Positions 51,228 through 59,436 of a stretch of DNA of 60,821 nt are shown here, in pieces. The notes beneath the pieces are model-generated. The model made no database searches. It had not been told where the DNA came from and saw nothing but the letters and a program-made list of their open reading frames with translations. The stretch covers positions 1-60,821 of the forward strand of contig JAIDOW010000012.1 in the NCBI GenBank assembly GCA_029063085.1, written 5' to 3'. The translations under genes were made by a program, and so were the position numbers. The DNA comes from Lachnospiraceae bacterium (GTDB lineage Bacteria; Bacillota; Clostridia; Lachnospirales; Lachnospiraceae). Position 1 is the stretch's first letter; every line of letters starts with the position of its first letter.

Positions 51228-52991
51228 ATGTTAGGTGAGTGTCTGGAAGTATTTGGAAGCTATACGGAGGAAGAAAGGGAACGCCGTATTCTGGATCATT
51301 ATATTCCGAAAGACGGAAGTTATATCCTTGTTGGGAAAAATGGAGAAGTCATATCAGCAACAGATTTCAAATTAGATAAGAAAACAGGGAAAATCAATAA
51401 AAGTGCAGTACACTTTAATGAGTTTTGTTACTATGATTATTACAGCAATCTGATAGTTATGCAGAAATATTTGTCTAATAAAATCATTCACTCCAATAAT
51501 TATCTTTCTTTTTATATCAAGAAAAAGAATATTTTAAATGGGGGATTAACATCGGAAATTATAACTGAATATTATGATGTTTTGGAGCACCCTGAAAAAA
51601 AGTGGGGGAAGGGAAAACAGTTATCAACTTACCAAAAACTAGAGGCAGAAATTGGACAGATAGATATAAAAGTTCTTCAAAAAAATAAAGAATGGATTCT
51701 GGAACATATTTTTGATATGGATAAGCTGGGCTTAAATATTGATATGAGTAAGAAAAGTAAAGAAGATTATTTGAAAATTTTTTTTGAGGCTGAAAAAGAA
51801 GAATATCAAAGGGAGGGGAATCGCTATTTTGTCTCCAATATTTATAATAGTAATGTTTATAATATTATTGTAAACGATGAAATATTAGGGCTGCCAGTCA
51901 ATAATATGAATATGAACAGCAAAAAACCGTTTTTATCTGTTAAAACAAGAAAAGTTGTTCCATCGCATTTACTGAATCGGGATGATGCGGTATTGCGAAA
52001 GCAATTTTTTGACTATTTAATGAATTTTGCAATGGCAGGAAAATATAATGTCTATGTAGATATGGAGAAGAAAAATATTACTGCTTTCACAGATGATGAA
52101 TATCCACCAGATTCAGTAACCGGTTTTTATATAAGGCTACAGAAGGGAAAAGAAGTTGAGATACGTGATCAGGATGTAGTTCCGTTTTTTGATAATCATT
52201 TAAAAAAGTCTTTTTTTTATGAAAATAAGCTGAGGATAGAAGATGAAAAGAATCCGGAATATGAATTTGGAAAAACATGTACAACATATAAGGAAATAGA
52301 AGAACTCATCAATGATATTTTCTTTTCAAAATTGTTGGTTAAACATTACTTTTCAGAGGAGGCAGAAATTAAAACTGGTGAAGAGGCAGTAAAGAGAATG
52401 CTGTTGTTATCCAGAAGAAAGCTTTTTGGCTGGTTGCATTTGGGAAATGCGGCAGGAATGAAAGGATTGTTGGATCAGATTTCAAGGGAACTAATTAAAA
52501 GTTCTATTTCAAATGAATATATGGTAAAAGCAGCAAAACAGCTGAATTTGAGATTATCATTAATGCAGTATTTTACAGAAGGAGGAGAAGATATGGCAGA
52601 TTTTTCTGTAGAGTTAAGAGAAAATCTAAAAGCAAAATTATGCTCGGAGGAGTATGTAGGATTGGAGAGTGATAAGGAGTATTATTTTGCAGTTGGTCAA
52701 TTGGCGAGATATTTTGTCTATTTAAACAAAACGGGCAAAAAGAAACAATCAATGATTAATCCATTCTTAAATGCGGGTACAGATAAGAAGTTAAAGGATT
52801 TAGTGGGAAAATACTTTAAAAAGTATAATTATGCAATTTTTGTAGGAGCAAAACGGGTAAGCAGATTGTATGGGATGATAGAGGGATATGAACCCCAGGA
52901 ATCGGTATTGCAGGATATGATTAGTGCAGGATTCGTAATCGATAACCTGTTATTGGAAGGGAAAGAGAAGGAGGAACAGGAAGATGAATAA
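51228..52991 (+). CDS. cas8b: Type I-B Cascade large subunit Cas8b (Csh1 family)
   Basis: This encodes 587 residues with a GGGGGTGAG site before the ATG at 51228. The N-terminus (LGECLEVFGSYTEEERERRILDHYIP..GSYILVGKNGEV) and the C-terminal helical domain (EYYFAVGQLARYFVYLNKTGKKKQ...INPFLNAGTDKKLKDLVGKYFKKYNY...YGMIEGYEPQ) fit the Csh1/Cas8b subgroup. Cas8b recognises the PAM and helps seat Cas3. An internal ribosome binding site and in-frame ATG at 52593 probably give a separate Cas11b product. The stop overlaps the cas7 start by eight bases. Confidence 0.93.
   Translation: MLGECLEVFGSYTEEERERRILDHYIPKDGSYILVGKNGEVISATDFKLDKKTGKINKSAVHFNEFCYYDYYSNLIVMQKYLSNKIIHSNNYLSFYIKKKNILNGGLTSEIITEYYDVLEHPEKKWGKGKQLSTYQKLEAEIGQIDIKVLQKNKEWILEHIFDMDKLGLNIDMSKKSKEDYLKIFFEAEKEEYQREGNRYFVSNIYNSNVYNIIVNDEILGLPVNNMNMNSKKPFLSVKTRKVVPSHLLNRDDAVLRKQFFDYLMNFAMAGKYNVYVDMEKKNITAFTDDEYPPDSVTGFYIRLQKGKEVEIRDQDVVPFFDNHLKKSFFYENKLRIEDEKNPEYEFGKTCTTYKEIEELINDIFFSKLLVKHYFSEEAEIKTGEEAVKRMLLLSRRKLFGWLHLGNAAGMKGLLDQISRELIKSSISNEYMVKAAKQLNLRLSLMQYFTEGGEDMADFSVELRENLKAKLCSEEYVGLESDKEYYFAVGQLARYFVYLNKTGKKKQSMINPFLNAGTDKKLKDLVGKYFKKYNYAIFVGAKRVSRLYGMIEGYEPQESVLQDMISAGFVIDNLLLEGKEKEEQEDE
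52593..52991 (+). CDS. cas11b: Internal Cas11b small subunit translated from within cas8b
   Basis: Codon 456 of cas8b is an ATG (52593) placed exactly seven bases after AAGGAGG (52579-52585). This is a full-strength ribosome binding site inside the coding sequence and in the same reading frame. Translation from here gives 132 residues (MADFSVELRENLKAKL...), the all-helical C-terminal part of Cas8b. In type I-B, I-C and I-D systems studied experimentally, the Cas11 small subunit is made in this way from the 3' part of cas8 or cas10d and is needed for full Cascade. No separate small-subunit gene exists in this operon, which fits. Confidence 0.8.
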   Translation: MADFSVELRENLKAKLCSEEYVGLESDKEYYFAVGQLARYFVYLNKTGKKKQSMINPFLNAGTDKKLKDLVGKYFKKYNYAIFVGAKRVSRLYGMIEGYEPQESVLQDMISAGFVIDNLLLEGKEKEEQEDE

Positions 52992-54000
52992 TAAGACGAT
53001 GAATAAACGAGTATACGGAGTGATTGGAATTTCGTCTGTTATGGCGAATTGGAATGCAGATTTTTCAGGATACCCGAAGACAATTTCTGATGGAAGAACA
53101 TTTGGAAGCGATAAGGCATTGAAATATCCGATGAAAAAAATGTGGGAGAATGAAGGAAAGAACGTATTGTATATTAAATCAATGAGATTTGAAAATAATA
53201 AAGAAGAAGTTTTACTTATACCACGGTCGTTAGAGGAGAGATATGATTTGCTTTTTGGAAAAGCAGCTCAAGCAGACAGAAAAGATAAAAAAAAGCTTTT
53301 AACCAATCTAATGACAGCGGTGGATGTGAAAAACTTTGGTGCAACTTATGCAGAATCGAAAAAAAATAATATTGCTATAACAGGTGCAGTTCAGATTGGT
53401 CAGGGATTTAATGTCTATGAACAAACAGAGCCGCAGGAACAACAGATTTTATCTCCTTTTCGGAATCCGTCGCAAGAGAGAAAAAAAGAGAAGAATTCCT
53501 CTTCGAGCGCTAATGTTGTCAGTGATGATGAAGGTGCTACAAATAGAGATTTTAAGGGGGCGACTTCTTTAGGTACAAAAATCGTCAGTGATGAGGCTCA
53601 CTATATGTATCCCTTTGTTATCAATCCACGGGCATATAAAGAATTAATAGAGTTAGGTGTAACAGAAGGATATACGGAGGATGATTATAATAATTTTAAA
53701 CGTACTTCTTTGGTGTGTGCGACTTCTTTCGCAACAAATGCAAAAGAAGGATGTGAAAATGAATTTGCCTTGTTTGTAGAGACTGAGCCAGATGTATATC
53801 TGCCAAATCTGACATCCTATGTTAGATTCCAAAAAGAAGAGGAAAAAAATGTGATTTCCGTAACCTGTGGTGATTTGATAAAAGAATTGGGCAAAAAAGT
53901 GTTGGCTGTAGATATATATTATAATACGAATACTACCATATTAAAGCAGGATATAGAGGGAGCAAGGATATTTAATATTTTAACACAAAAAGAGGTATAG
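52984..54000 (+). CDS. cas7: Type I-B Cascade backbone Cas7 (Csh2 family)
   Basis: This encodes 338 residues. The N-terminus RVYGVIGISSVMANWNADFSGYPKTISDGRTFGSDKALKYPMKKMWEN and the following NVLYIKSMRF fit Csh2/Cas7b. VDVKNFGATYAE...IAITGAVQIGQGFN is the conserved core. The segment TSLGTKIVSDEAHYMYPFVINPRAYKEL is also typical. Six or so copies would coat the crRNA spacer. A Ser-rich insertion (around 165-190, QERKKEKNSSSSANVVSDDEG) probably forms the flexible thumb loop. It overlaps cas8b by eight bases, and AAGGAGG (52968-52974) is its ribosome binding site. Confidence 0.95.
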   Translation: MNNKTMNKRVYGVIGISSVMANWNADFSGYPKTISDGRTFGSDKALKYPMKKMWENEGKNVLYIKSMRFENNKEEVLLIPRSLEERYDLLFGKAAQADRKDKKKLLTNLMTAVDVKNFGATYAESKKNNIAITGAVQIGQGFNVYEQTEPQEQQILSPFRNPSQERKKEKNSSSSANVVSDDEGATNRDFKGATSLGTKIVSDEAHYMYPFVINPRAYKELIELGVTEGYTEDDYNNFKRTSLVCATSFATNAKEGCENEFALFVETEPDVYLPNLTSYVRFQKEEEKNVISVTCGDLIKELGKKVLAVDIYYNTNTTILKQDIEGARIFNILTQKEV

Positions 54001-54003
54001 TTT

Positions 54004-54759
54004 ATGGAAGCTGTATGTTTTAAATTAAGTGGAAAAACGGCATTCTTTAAAAAACCGGAAGTTAATTCATATGTTTATTTTACGTACGGAAATATCCATA
54101 AAGTTGCACTGCTTGGTATTTTTGGTGCAATCCTCGGATACGGAGGACATACACAAAAATTTAATCAGACAGGGAGATCGAAACAATTGAAAGAAGGATT
54201 TCCTGAATTTTATGAAAAACTGAAGAAGATTCATATGTCAATAATACCTGGTGCAGAAAAAGGATTTATCCGTAAAAAAATCCAAGTGTTTAACAATTCA
54301 GTTGGGTATGCGTCGGGAGAGCAGGGAGGAAATCTAATTGTTAAAGAACAATGGCTGGAAGAACCTTCTTGGGATGTCTATGTGTTGCTTGATTGTGAAG
54401 AGGCAATAAAGTTATGTGATGCATTACAAGAAAAGAAATGTGTATACATTCCTTATCTTGGAAAAAATGATCATTTTGCTGATATTTCAAATGTTTGTGT
54501 GAAAAAAGCAGATGAAGTAAAGTGTGGAAAAGGCAAAATTGCTTCTTTGTTTCCAAGAGAAAAAGGGGTATTGCAGACCAGTAGTGATTTTTGGGAAGAC
54601 GAAGAGATGACCTTTAAGTATGAGGAAGAATTGCCCGAGCAACTGGACGGATGGACCAACAATTATATTTTACAAAGTTTTATTTATACGGATGCTGTTG
54701 TTTCTTGGGAGAACCAAAAAGTATATTGTATTGATCAGAAAAACATTATGTTTTATTAA
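54004..54759 (+). CDS. cas5: Type I-B Cascade subunit Cas5 (Cas5h type)
   Basis: This encodes 251 residues. The N-terminus AVCFKLSGKTAFFKKPEVNSYVYFTYGNIHKVALLGIFGAILGYGG is the Cas5 RAMP fold with its Gly-rich turn, typical of Cas5b/Cas5h. Cas5 caps the 5' handle of the crRNA and contacts Cas8b. The gene begins three bases after the cas7 stop and uses the AGAGGT site there. A hairpin lies between this gene and cas3. Confidence 0.93.
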   Translation: MEAVCFKLSGKTAFFKKPEVNSYVYFTYGNIHKVALLGIFGAILGYGGHTQKFNQTGRSKQLKEGFPEFYEKLKKIHMSIIPGAEKGFIRKKIQVFNNSVGYASGEQGGNLIVKEQWLEEPSWDVYVLLDCEEAIKLCDALQEKKCVYIPYLGKNDHFADISNVCVKKADEVKCGKGKIASLFPREKGVLQTSSDFWEDEEMTFKYEEELPEQLDGWTNNYILQSFIYTDAVVSWENQKVYCIDQKNIMFY

Positions 54760-54811
54760 TGTATTCAAAAATTTGATTACAATATATTACTATTAGAATT
54801 CTGCCAGTAAT

Positions 54812-54839
54812 AGGGAGCCGGGAATCTCTCTGGCTCTCT
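54812..54839 (+). promoter_or_regulatory. Hairpin between the Cascade genes and cas3
   Basis: AGGGAGCC and GGCTCTCT form an 8-bp stem (one G-U) with a 12-base loop in the 120-base gap between cas5 and cas3. This is the only sizeable gap in the operon. The T-run after it is weak, so partial termination or RNA processing that lowers cas3-adaptation expression is possible. Confidence 0.4.
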
Positions 54840-54879
54840 ATTTGTGTATTTGGAAGGGAAATGTAAGAAAGGTATTTTT

Positions 54880-57459
54880 ATGAAATTAAATTTTATTTGT
54901 GTTAATGAAATTTTAAAAAAAACTGATTTGTACTATGCACATAACAATCGTACAAATACGACAGAGAATGTAGATGAAAATTGGGAAACTTTAGAGGAAC
55001 ATACTGCTCTTTGCCAGCAATATTTTCAACAGATTTTTGATCATAAAAATATGAAAGATCTTATTCAGGGTTTTATGAATATCTATTTGGGGATAAGTGG
55101 GAAAGAAGCAGAAGACTTAATGCAAGGAATGTGGTTTAATGTTGTCACCTTTCATGATTTGGGAAAGCTTAACCCGAATTTTCAAAGGAATGTGCTGGGA
55201 AGGAAAGATGTCAAAAAGAATGCTGCATATTCATCGGCAGGGAATGGTCATTCTGCATTATCTGCTGTCATCTATATGGATTATTATTATAAAAGAATTA
55301 AAAAGCTGGGTGGAGAATTAGGTAAGCGATTGTGTATTCCATTGTTATGTAATGCATATGCAATTGCCAGACACCATAGCGGACTTATTTCTTTAAAAGA
55401 TTTTATATATGGTTTGATAGAAGGGAATCATAAGGGAATTATAGAAATCCTTCAGAAAGAGTATAGCAATATTTGTGTGGAAACCTTTGAATTAAAGCAG
55501 CGTGATATAAAGAAATTTTCTGATTTGTTGAATGATATAGAACAGATGCAGACAAAGGAACAAGGCATCTGGTTATATTTTTATGAAAAACTTACCTATT
55601 CCATGTTGGTAGTAGCTGATTATTATGCTACGTCGGGATTTATGTCGGGAGTAAACATAGAAAAATTAGGGGAAATAGATTCTGTTTCGGATTTTTTCCA
55701 AATACATCAAAATACAAAGGTTAATAAGGCGGTTCGGAAATATGAATCAGATATTTACCCAATGGATTTGGTACAATTAAAACAAGAAAAGCAGATCAAT
55801 GTTTTAAGGAATGAGATTTTTTTAGATGCAGAAAAACAATTATTAAAGCAAATGGATAAAAATATTTTTTATTTAGAGGCGCCTACAGGAAGTGGGAAGA
55901 GCAATATTTCTATTAATCTAAGTTTGCAATTGGCAATGTCGGACAAGAAATTGAAAAAAATATATTACGTGTATCCTTTTAATACTCTTGTGGAGCAAAA
56001 TCAAGAAATTTTACAGGGTATTTTCAAGAACAATCCTGAAATTTTGAGTAATATTGCAGTCATTAATTCTGTTACTCCAATTAAGTGTGTGCAAGAAAGC
56101 AGAAGAAAAGAGGAAATGAAGGAAACAAACGGTTACTATGAAAAGGCTTTGTTAAATAGGCAGTTTTTAAATTATCCAATGATTTTAACTACACATGTGA
56201 GCTTTTTTGATGTGGTCTTTGGAGACAGTAAAGAGTCAGCCTTTGCCTTTCATCAGTTAGCAGGAAGTATTGTTGTATTAGATGAAATTCAAAGTTATAA
56301 AAATTCTATTTGGGGTGAAATAATTGTATTTTTAACAGAACTAGCAAAATTTATGCATATGAAAATTATCATCATGTCTGCTACACTGCCCAATTTAGAA
56401 ATTTTGAAAGAAAAGTCAGAATATACCGGATATTTAATTCAGGACAGAGATAAATATTTCTGTCACCCTTGCTTTAAGAAGAGAGTGGAGATACGGGGAG
56501 AACTATTACAAGAAGTAGAGGGCATAGAACAATTATATTGGCATATTAAGAACAATTGTGGAAATTGTAAAAAAATTCTCGTAGAATTCATCACGAAGAC
56601 TCATGCAGAGGAATTTTATCATATGCTAAAAAGTGATAAAGAAATAGAAGAGAAAATATTTTGTATGACAGGTGATGACAGCATTTTTGAAAGGAAAAAA
56701 ATCATTGGAGAGATTAGGAAAGAAAATGTATCGGTTATATTAGTGTCCACACAAGTTGTGGAAGCAGGAGTAGATATTGACATGGATATTGGATATAAGA
56801 ATATTGCCAAAATGGATAGTGAAGAACAGTTTTTAGGCAGGATTAACCGATCTTATAGTGAAAACAGAAAGGGAGTTGTGTTTTTCTTTCGCCTGGATAC
56901 ACCAGGAAAGGTTTACGCAAATGATATACGCTCTGAAAGAGAATTTTTGATAACACAGCCGGAAATTTGGGATATGCTTGAAAATAAAGATTTTGAATCT
57001 TATTATGAAAAGATATTGGGGATATGGAAAAAGAATCATGGTAATTTAATGGAGAAGGATTTTTTTGAAGAGCAAGTAGGGAAATTGGATTTTCATCAAG
57101 TAAAAAAACATATGCAGTTGATAGATGAAAGTAGGCTTAATATGTCTGTTTATCTTGGAAGAAAAATTTTTGATGAGACAAGCGGAGAGGTGTTAGATGG
57201 AAATGATTTATGGGAGGAATATAAAGGGCTTTTGCAGAATACAACAATGGGTTATGCAGAGAGAAAAATTAAGCTATCTGCTGTAATGGCAAAAATGAAT
57301 TGTTTTATTTATCAAATTCATCAAAATATAGAAGTCAGTTACAATGATCAGATTGGCGAGTTATTTTATATTGCAGATGGAGAGAAATATTTTGAGAACG
57401 GAAGGCTTAACCGAAAAATGTTGCAGGGTCAGTTGGGAGAGTATGTGGATTTTATTTAG
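54880..57459 (+). CDS. cas3: CRISPR helicase-nuclease Cas3 (HD + DExD/H)
   Basis: This encodes 859 residues from the ATG at 54880, with AAAGG eight bases upstream. The GTG at 54844 has no site. The N-terminal HD nuclease has TFHDLGKLNPNFQRN (His-Asp near 92-93), GHSALSA and ARHHSG. The SF2 helicase has Walker A APTGSGKSN (about 334-342), Walker B LDEIQSYKN (about 467), motif III MSATLP (about 500), motif V EAGVDIDMD (about 627) and motif VI LGRINRS (about 653). It is recruited by Cascade to nick and degrade target DNA. DEIQ instead of DEAH is common in Cas3. Confidence 0.96.
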   Translation: MKLNFICVNEILKKTDLYYAHNNRTNTTENVDENWETLEEHTALCQQYFQQIFDHKNMKDLIQGFMNIYLGISGKEAEDLMQGMWFNVVTFHDLGKLNPNFQRNVLGRKDVKKNAAYSSAGNGHSALSAVIYMDYYYKRIKKLGGELGKRLCIPLLCNAYAIARHHSGLISLKDFIYGLIEGNHKGIIEILQKEYSNICVETFELKQRDIKKFSDLLNDIEQMQTKEQGIWLYFYEKLTYSMLVVADYYATSGFMSGVNIEKLGEIDSVSDFFQIHQNTKVNKAVRKYESDIYPMDLVQLKQEKQINVLRNEIFLDAEKQLLKQMDKNIFYLEAPTGSGKSNISINLSLQLAMSDKKLKKIYYVYPFNTLVEQNQEILQGIFKNNPEILSNIAVINSVTPIKCVQESRRKEEMKETNGYYEKALLNRQFLNYPMILTTHVSFFDVVFGDSKESAFAFHQLAGSIVVLDEIQSYKNSIWGEIIVFLTELAKFMHMKIIIMSATLPNLEILKEKSEYTGYLIQDRDKYFCHPCFKKRVEIRGELLQEVEGIEQLYWHIKNNCGNCKKILVEFITKTHAEEFYHMLKSDKEIEEKIFCMTGDDSIFERKKIIGEIRKENVSVILVSTQVVEAGVDIDMDIGYKNIAKMDSEEQFLGRINRSYSENRKGVVFFFRLDTPGKVYANDIRSEREFLITQPEIWDMLENKDFESYYEKILGIWKKNHGNLMEKDFFEEQVGKLDFHQVKKHMQLIDESRLNMSVYLGRKIFDETSGEVLDGNDLWEEYKGLLQNTTMGYAERKIKLSAVMAKMNCFIYQIHQNIEVSYNDQIGELFYIADGEKYFENGRLNRKMLQGQLGEYVDFI

Positions 57460-57473
57460 GAAGGGGGAAGAAA

Positions 57474-57965
57474 ATGCGGGTAAACGGAACATTAATAAAT
57501 TACTATTTTCACTGTAAACGTCAGTGTTATCTTCATGGAAATCGTATGAACTTGGAGGATAATAGTGAACAGGTAAAAATAGGAAAGGCATTACATGAAG
57601 AAAAGGATGAAAAAAACAATACAGAAATTGCATTGGATAATATACGGTTGGACAAATTGACTGATGAATATCTTACCGAAATGAAGAAATCGGATGCAGA
57701 TGTAGAAGCAGCAAAATGGCAGCTATTATTTTACCTAAAGGTATTAAAAAATAAAGGAATTATCAGAAAGGGGAAACTGGAATTTGTAGAAAAAGAAAAA
57801 ACGAATAAGAAAGTCATGTATTTTGAATTGACAGAAGAAATAGAAGAGGAACTTCAAAAATACATAAAAGAGATAGAAGGTTTATTGGAACAACCGAATA
57901 TACCGGATGTTTTAAATAAAGCGCAATGTAAAAAATGTGCATATTATGAATATTGCTATATATAG
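57474..57965 (+). CDS. cas4: CRISPR adaptation exonuclease Cas4
   Basis: This encodes 163 residues, the short stand-alone Cas4 form. One cysteine-containing motif near the N-terminus (HCKRQC) and a C-terminal cluster (CKKCAYYEYC) should hold an iron-sulfur cluster. GKALHEE, ADVEAAKWQLLFYLKVLKNKG and KLEFVEKEK represent the RecB-like nuclease core. Cas4 trims prespacers and selects for the PAM together with Cas1-Cas2. The gene lies 14 bases after cas3 and 15 bases before cas1, with an AAGGGGGAAG site. Confidence 0.94.
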   Translation: MRVNGTLINYYFHCKRQCYLHGNRMNLEDNSEQVKIGKALHEEKDEKNNTEIALDNIRLDKLTDEYLTEMKKSDADVEAAKWQLLFYLKVLKNKGIIRKGKLEFVEKEKTNKKVMYFELTEEIEEELQKYIKEIEGLLEQPNIPDVLNKAQCKKCAYYEYCYI

Positions 57966-57980
57966 AGAGAAGGGCTGAAT

Positions 57981-58979
57981 ATGGGAAGTACAAGATATAT
58001 TACATCAATGGGAGAATTAACAAGAAAAGATAATTCTCTTTGTTTTCGCAAAGATGGAAAAAATATTTATATTCCAATTGAAAATACAAGAGAAATATAT
58101 TGCTTAAACGAAGTATCTTTCAATACAAAGTTATTGGATTTTCTGTCAAAAAATCATGTAGTGGTACATTTTTTTAATTATTACGAAGGGTATAGTGGTA
58201 CATTTTATCCAAGAGATCAGTATATGAGTGGAAAACTGTTAGTAAAACAGGTAGAGGCATTTCAAAATAACCGCCTTGTGATTGCTAAAGCTATTGTCAA
58301 GGGAATTGGTGAGAATATCTATGAGGTATTGTATCATTATTATAAGCATGATAAGAAAGAAGTAAAAAATACTTTGGACTGGATTAGGAAAGAGTTTTAT
58401 CTCAAAGTACAAGAAGTAGAAAACATTAAATCTTTAATGACTTTAGAAGGTGAAGTGTGGAGCAGGTTTTATGAAGATTTTAAGTATTTTTTGCCGGAAG
58501 ATTTCATTATGAACAAGAGGGTCAGGAGACCGCCTGATAATCCTATGAACGCCATGGTATCTTTTGGAAATACACTGTTATATGGGAAAACAATTTCTGC
58601 TATTTATCAGACACATTTAGATCAACGAATCAGTTATCTTCATGAGCCGTCGGAGGGCAGGTTTTCTCTAAGCCTTGATATGAGTGAGGTATTTAAACCA
58701 GTCATAGTGTATCGGACGATTTTTGATTTGGTAAATAATCGAAAACTTCAGGTTCTCAAACATTTTGATAAAAAAATGAATTATTGTCTTTTGAATGAAG
58801 AGGGAAGGAAAATTTTTATTGAAGCATTTGAAGGGAGATTAGAATCGGTATATCAGCATCCGACATTAAAAAGAAAGGTTACATATCGGACAGCAATGAA
58901 ATTAGATTGTTATAAATTGATTAAGTATATTTTAGAAGACAAGGAATTTGTTCCTTTTTCTTTAAAAGGAGGAGTATGA
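57981..58979 (+). CDS. cas1: CRISPR integrase Cas1 (type I-B)
   Basis: This encodes 332 residues. The metal-binding triad is visible as Glu156 in LEGEVWSRFY, His221 in SYLHEPSEG and Asp233 in LSLDMSEVFKP. The N-terminal beta domain includes NTREIYCLNEVSFNTKLLDFLSKNHVVVHFFNYYEGYSGTFYPR, and DNPMNAMVSFGNTLLYG is the conserved Cas1b core. With Cas2 it integrates new spacers at the leader end of the array at 59437. The stop overlaps the cas2 start. Confidence 0.97.
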   Translation: MGSTRYITSMGELTRKDNSLCFRKDGKNIYIPIENTREIYCLNEVSFNTKLLDFLSKNHVVVHFFNYYEGYSGTFYPRDQYMSGKLLVKQVEAFQNNRLVIAKAIVKGIGENIYEVLYHYYKHDKKEVKNTLDWIRKEFYLKVQEVENIKSLMTLEGEVWSRFYEDFKYFLPEDFIMNKRVRRPPDNPMNAMVSFGNTLLYGKTISAIYQTHLDQRISYLHEPSEGRFSLSLDMSEVFKPVIVYRTIFDLVNNRKLQVLKHFDKKMNYCLLNEEGRKIFIEAFEGRLESVYQHPTLKRKVTYRTAMKLDCYKLIKYILEDKEFVPFSLKGGV

Positions 58980-59275
58980 TGGCAACAAAAAAGAAGCTGA
59001 ATTATAACTATGCATTTGTGTTTTATGATGTGAATGAAAAGCGGGTACAGAAGGTATTTAAAATATGTAAGAAATATTTATCCCATTATCAGAATTCCGT
59101 TTTTCGGGGTGATATGTCGCCATCAAAATTAATTCAACTAAAAACAGATTTGCGAGCAGTTATTCATGAAGAGGAGGATTTTATATGTATTATAAAATTG
59201 ATGAATGATAATGTGTTTGGAGAGGAAGTGTTAGGAAATAAGAATCAAGAAAATGGAGAAAGTTTGATTTTGTAA
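58976..59275 (+). CDS. cas2: CRISPR adaptation protein Cas2
   Basis: This encodes 99 residues. The start is the ATG at 58976, or possibly the adjacent ATG at 58979, behind AAAGGAGGAG. The ferredoxin-like fold begins NYNYAFVFYDVNEKRVQKVFKICKKYLSHYQNSVFRGDMSPSKLIQLKTDL, with the Asp in FYDVN and SVFRGDMS typical of Cas2. It forms the structural core of the Cas1-Cas2 integrase. It is the last gene of the operon; the CRISPR leader follows. Confidence 0.95.
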   Translation: MMATKKKLNYNYAFVFYDVNEKRVQKVFKICKKYLSHYQNSVFRGDMSPSKLIQLKTDLRAVIHEEEDFICIIKLMNDNVFGEEVLGNKNQENGESLIL

Positions 59276-59380
59276 TTACCAGCCGTGAAATGAAAAAAAG
59301 CTAAAATCTTTAGCAAATGTGAGGATTGGAGCTGTAAAATGAAAAAAGGGGAGATGCCTGGTAAAAAAGATTGGAAAGTC

Positions 59381-59409
59381 TTGTATTATGGTAAAAATGT
59401 GCATATAAT
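59381..59409 (+). promoter_or_regulatory. CRISPR leader promoter
   Basis: TTGTAT (59381-59386) and TATAAT (59404-59409) are separated by 17 bases in the AT-rich leader (59276-59436). Transcription would start near 59416, about 20 bases before the first repeat, and run in the same direction as the cas genes. Confidence 0.65.
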
Positions 59410-59436
59410 GAATATGCGAGATAAGCATATACGTTG

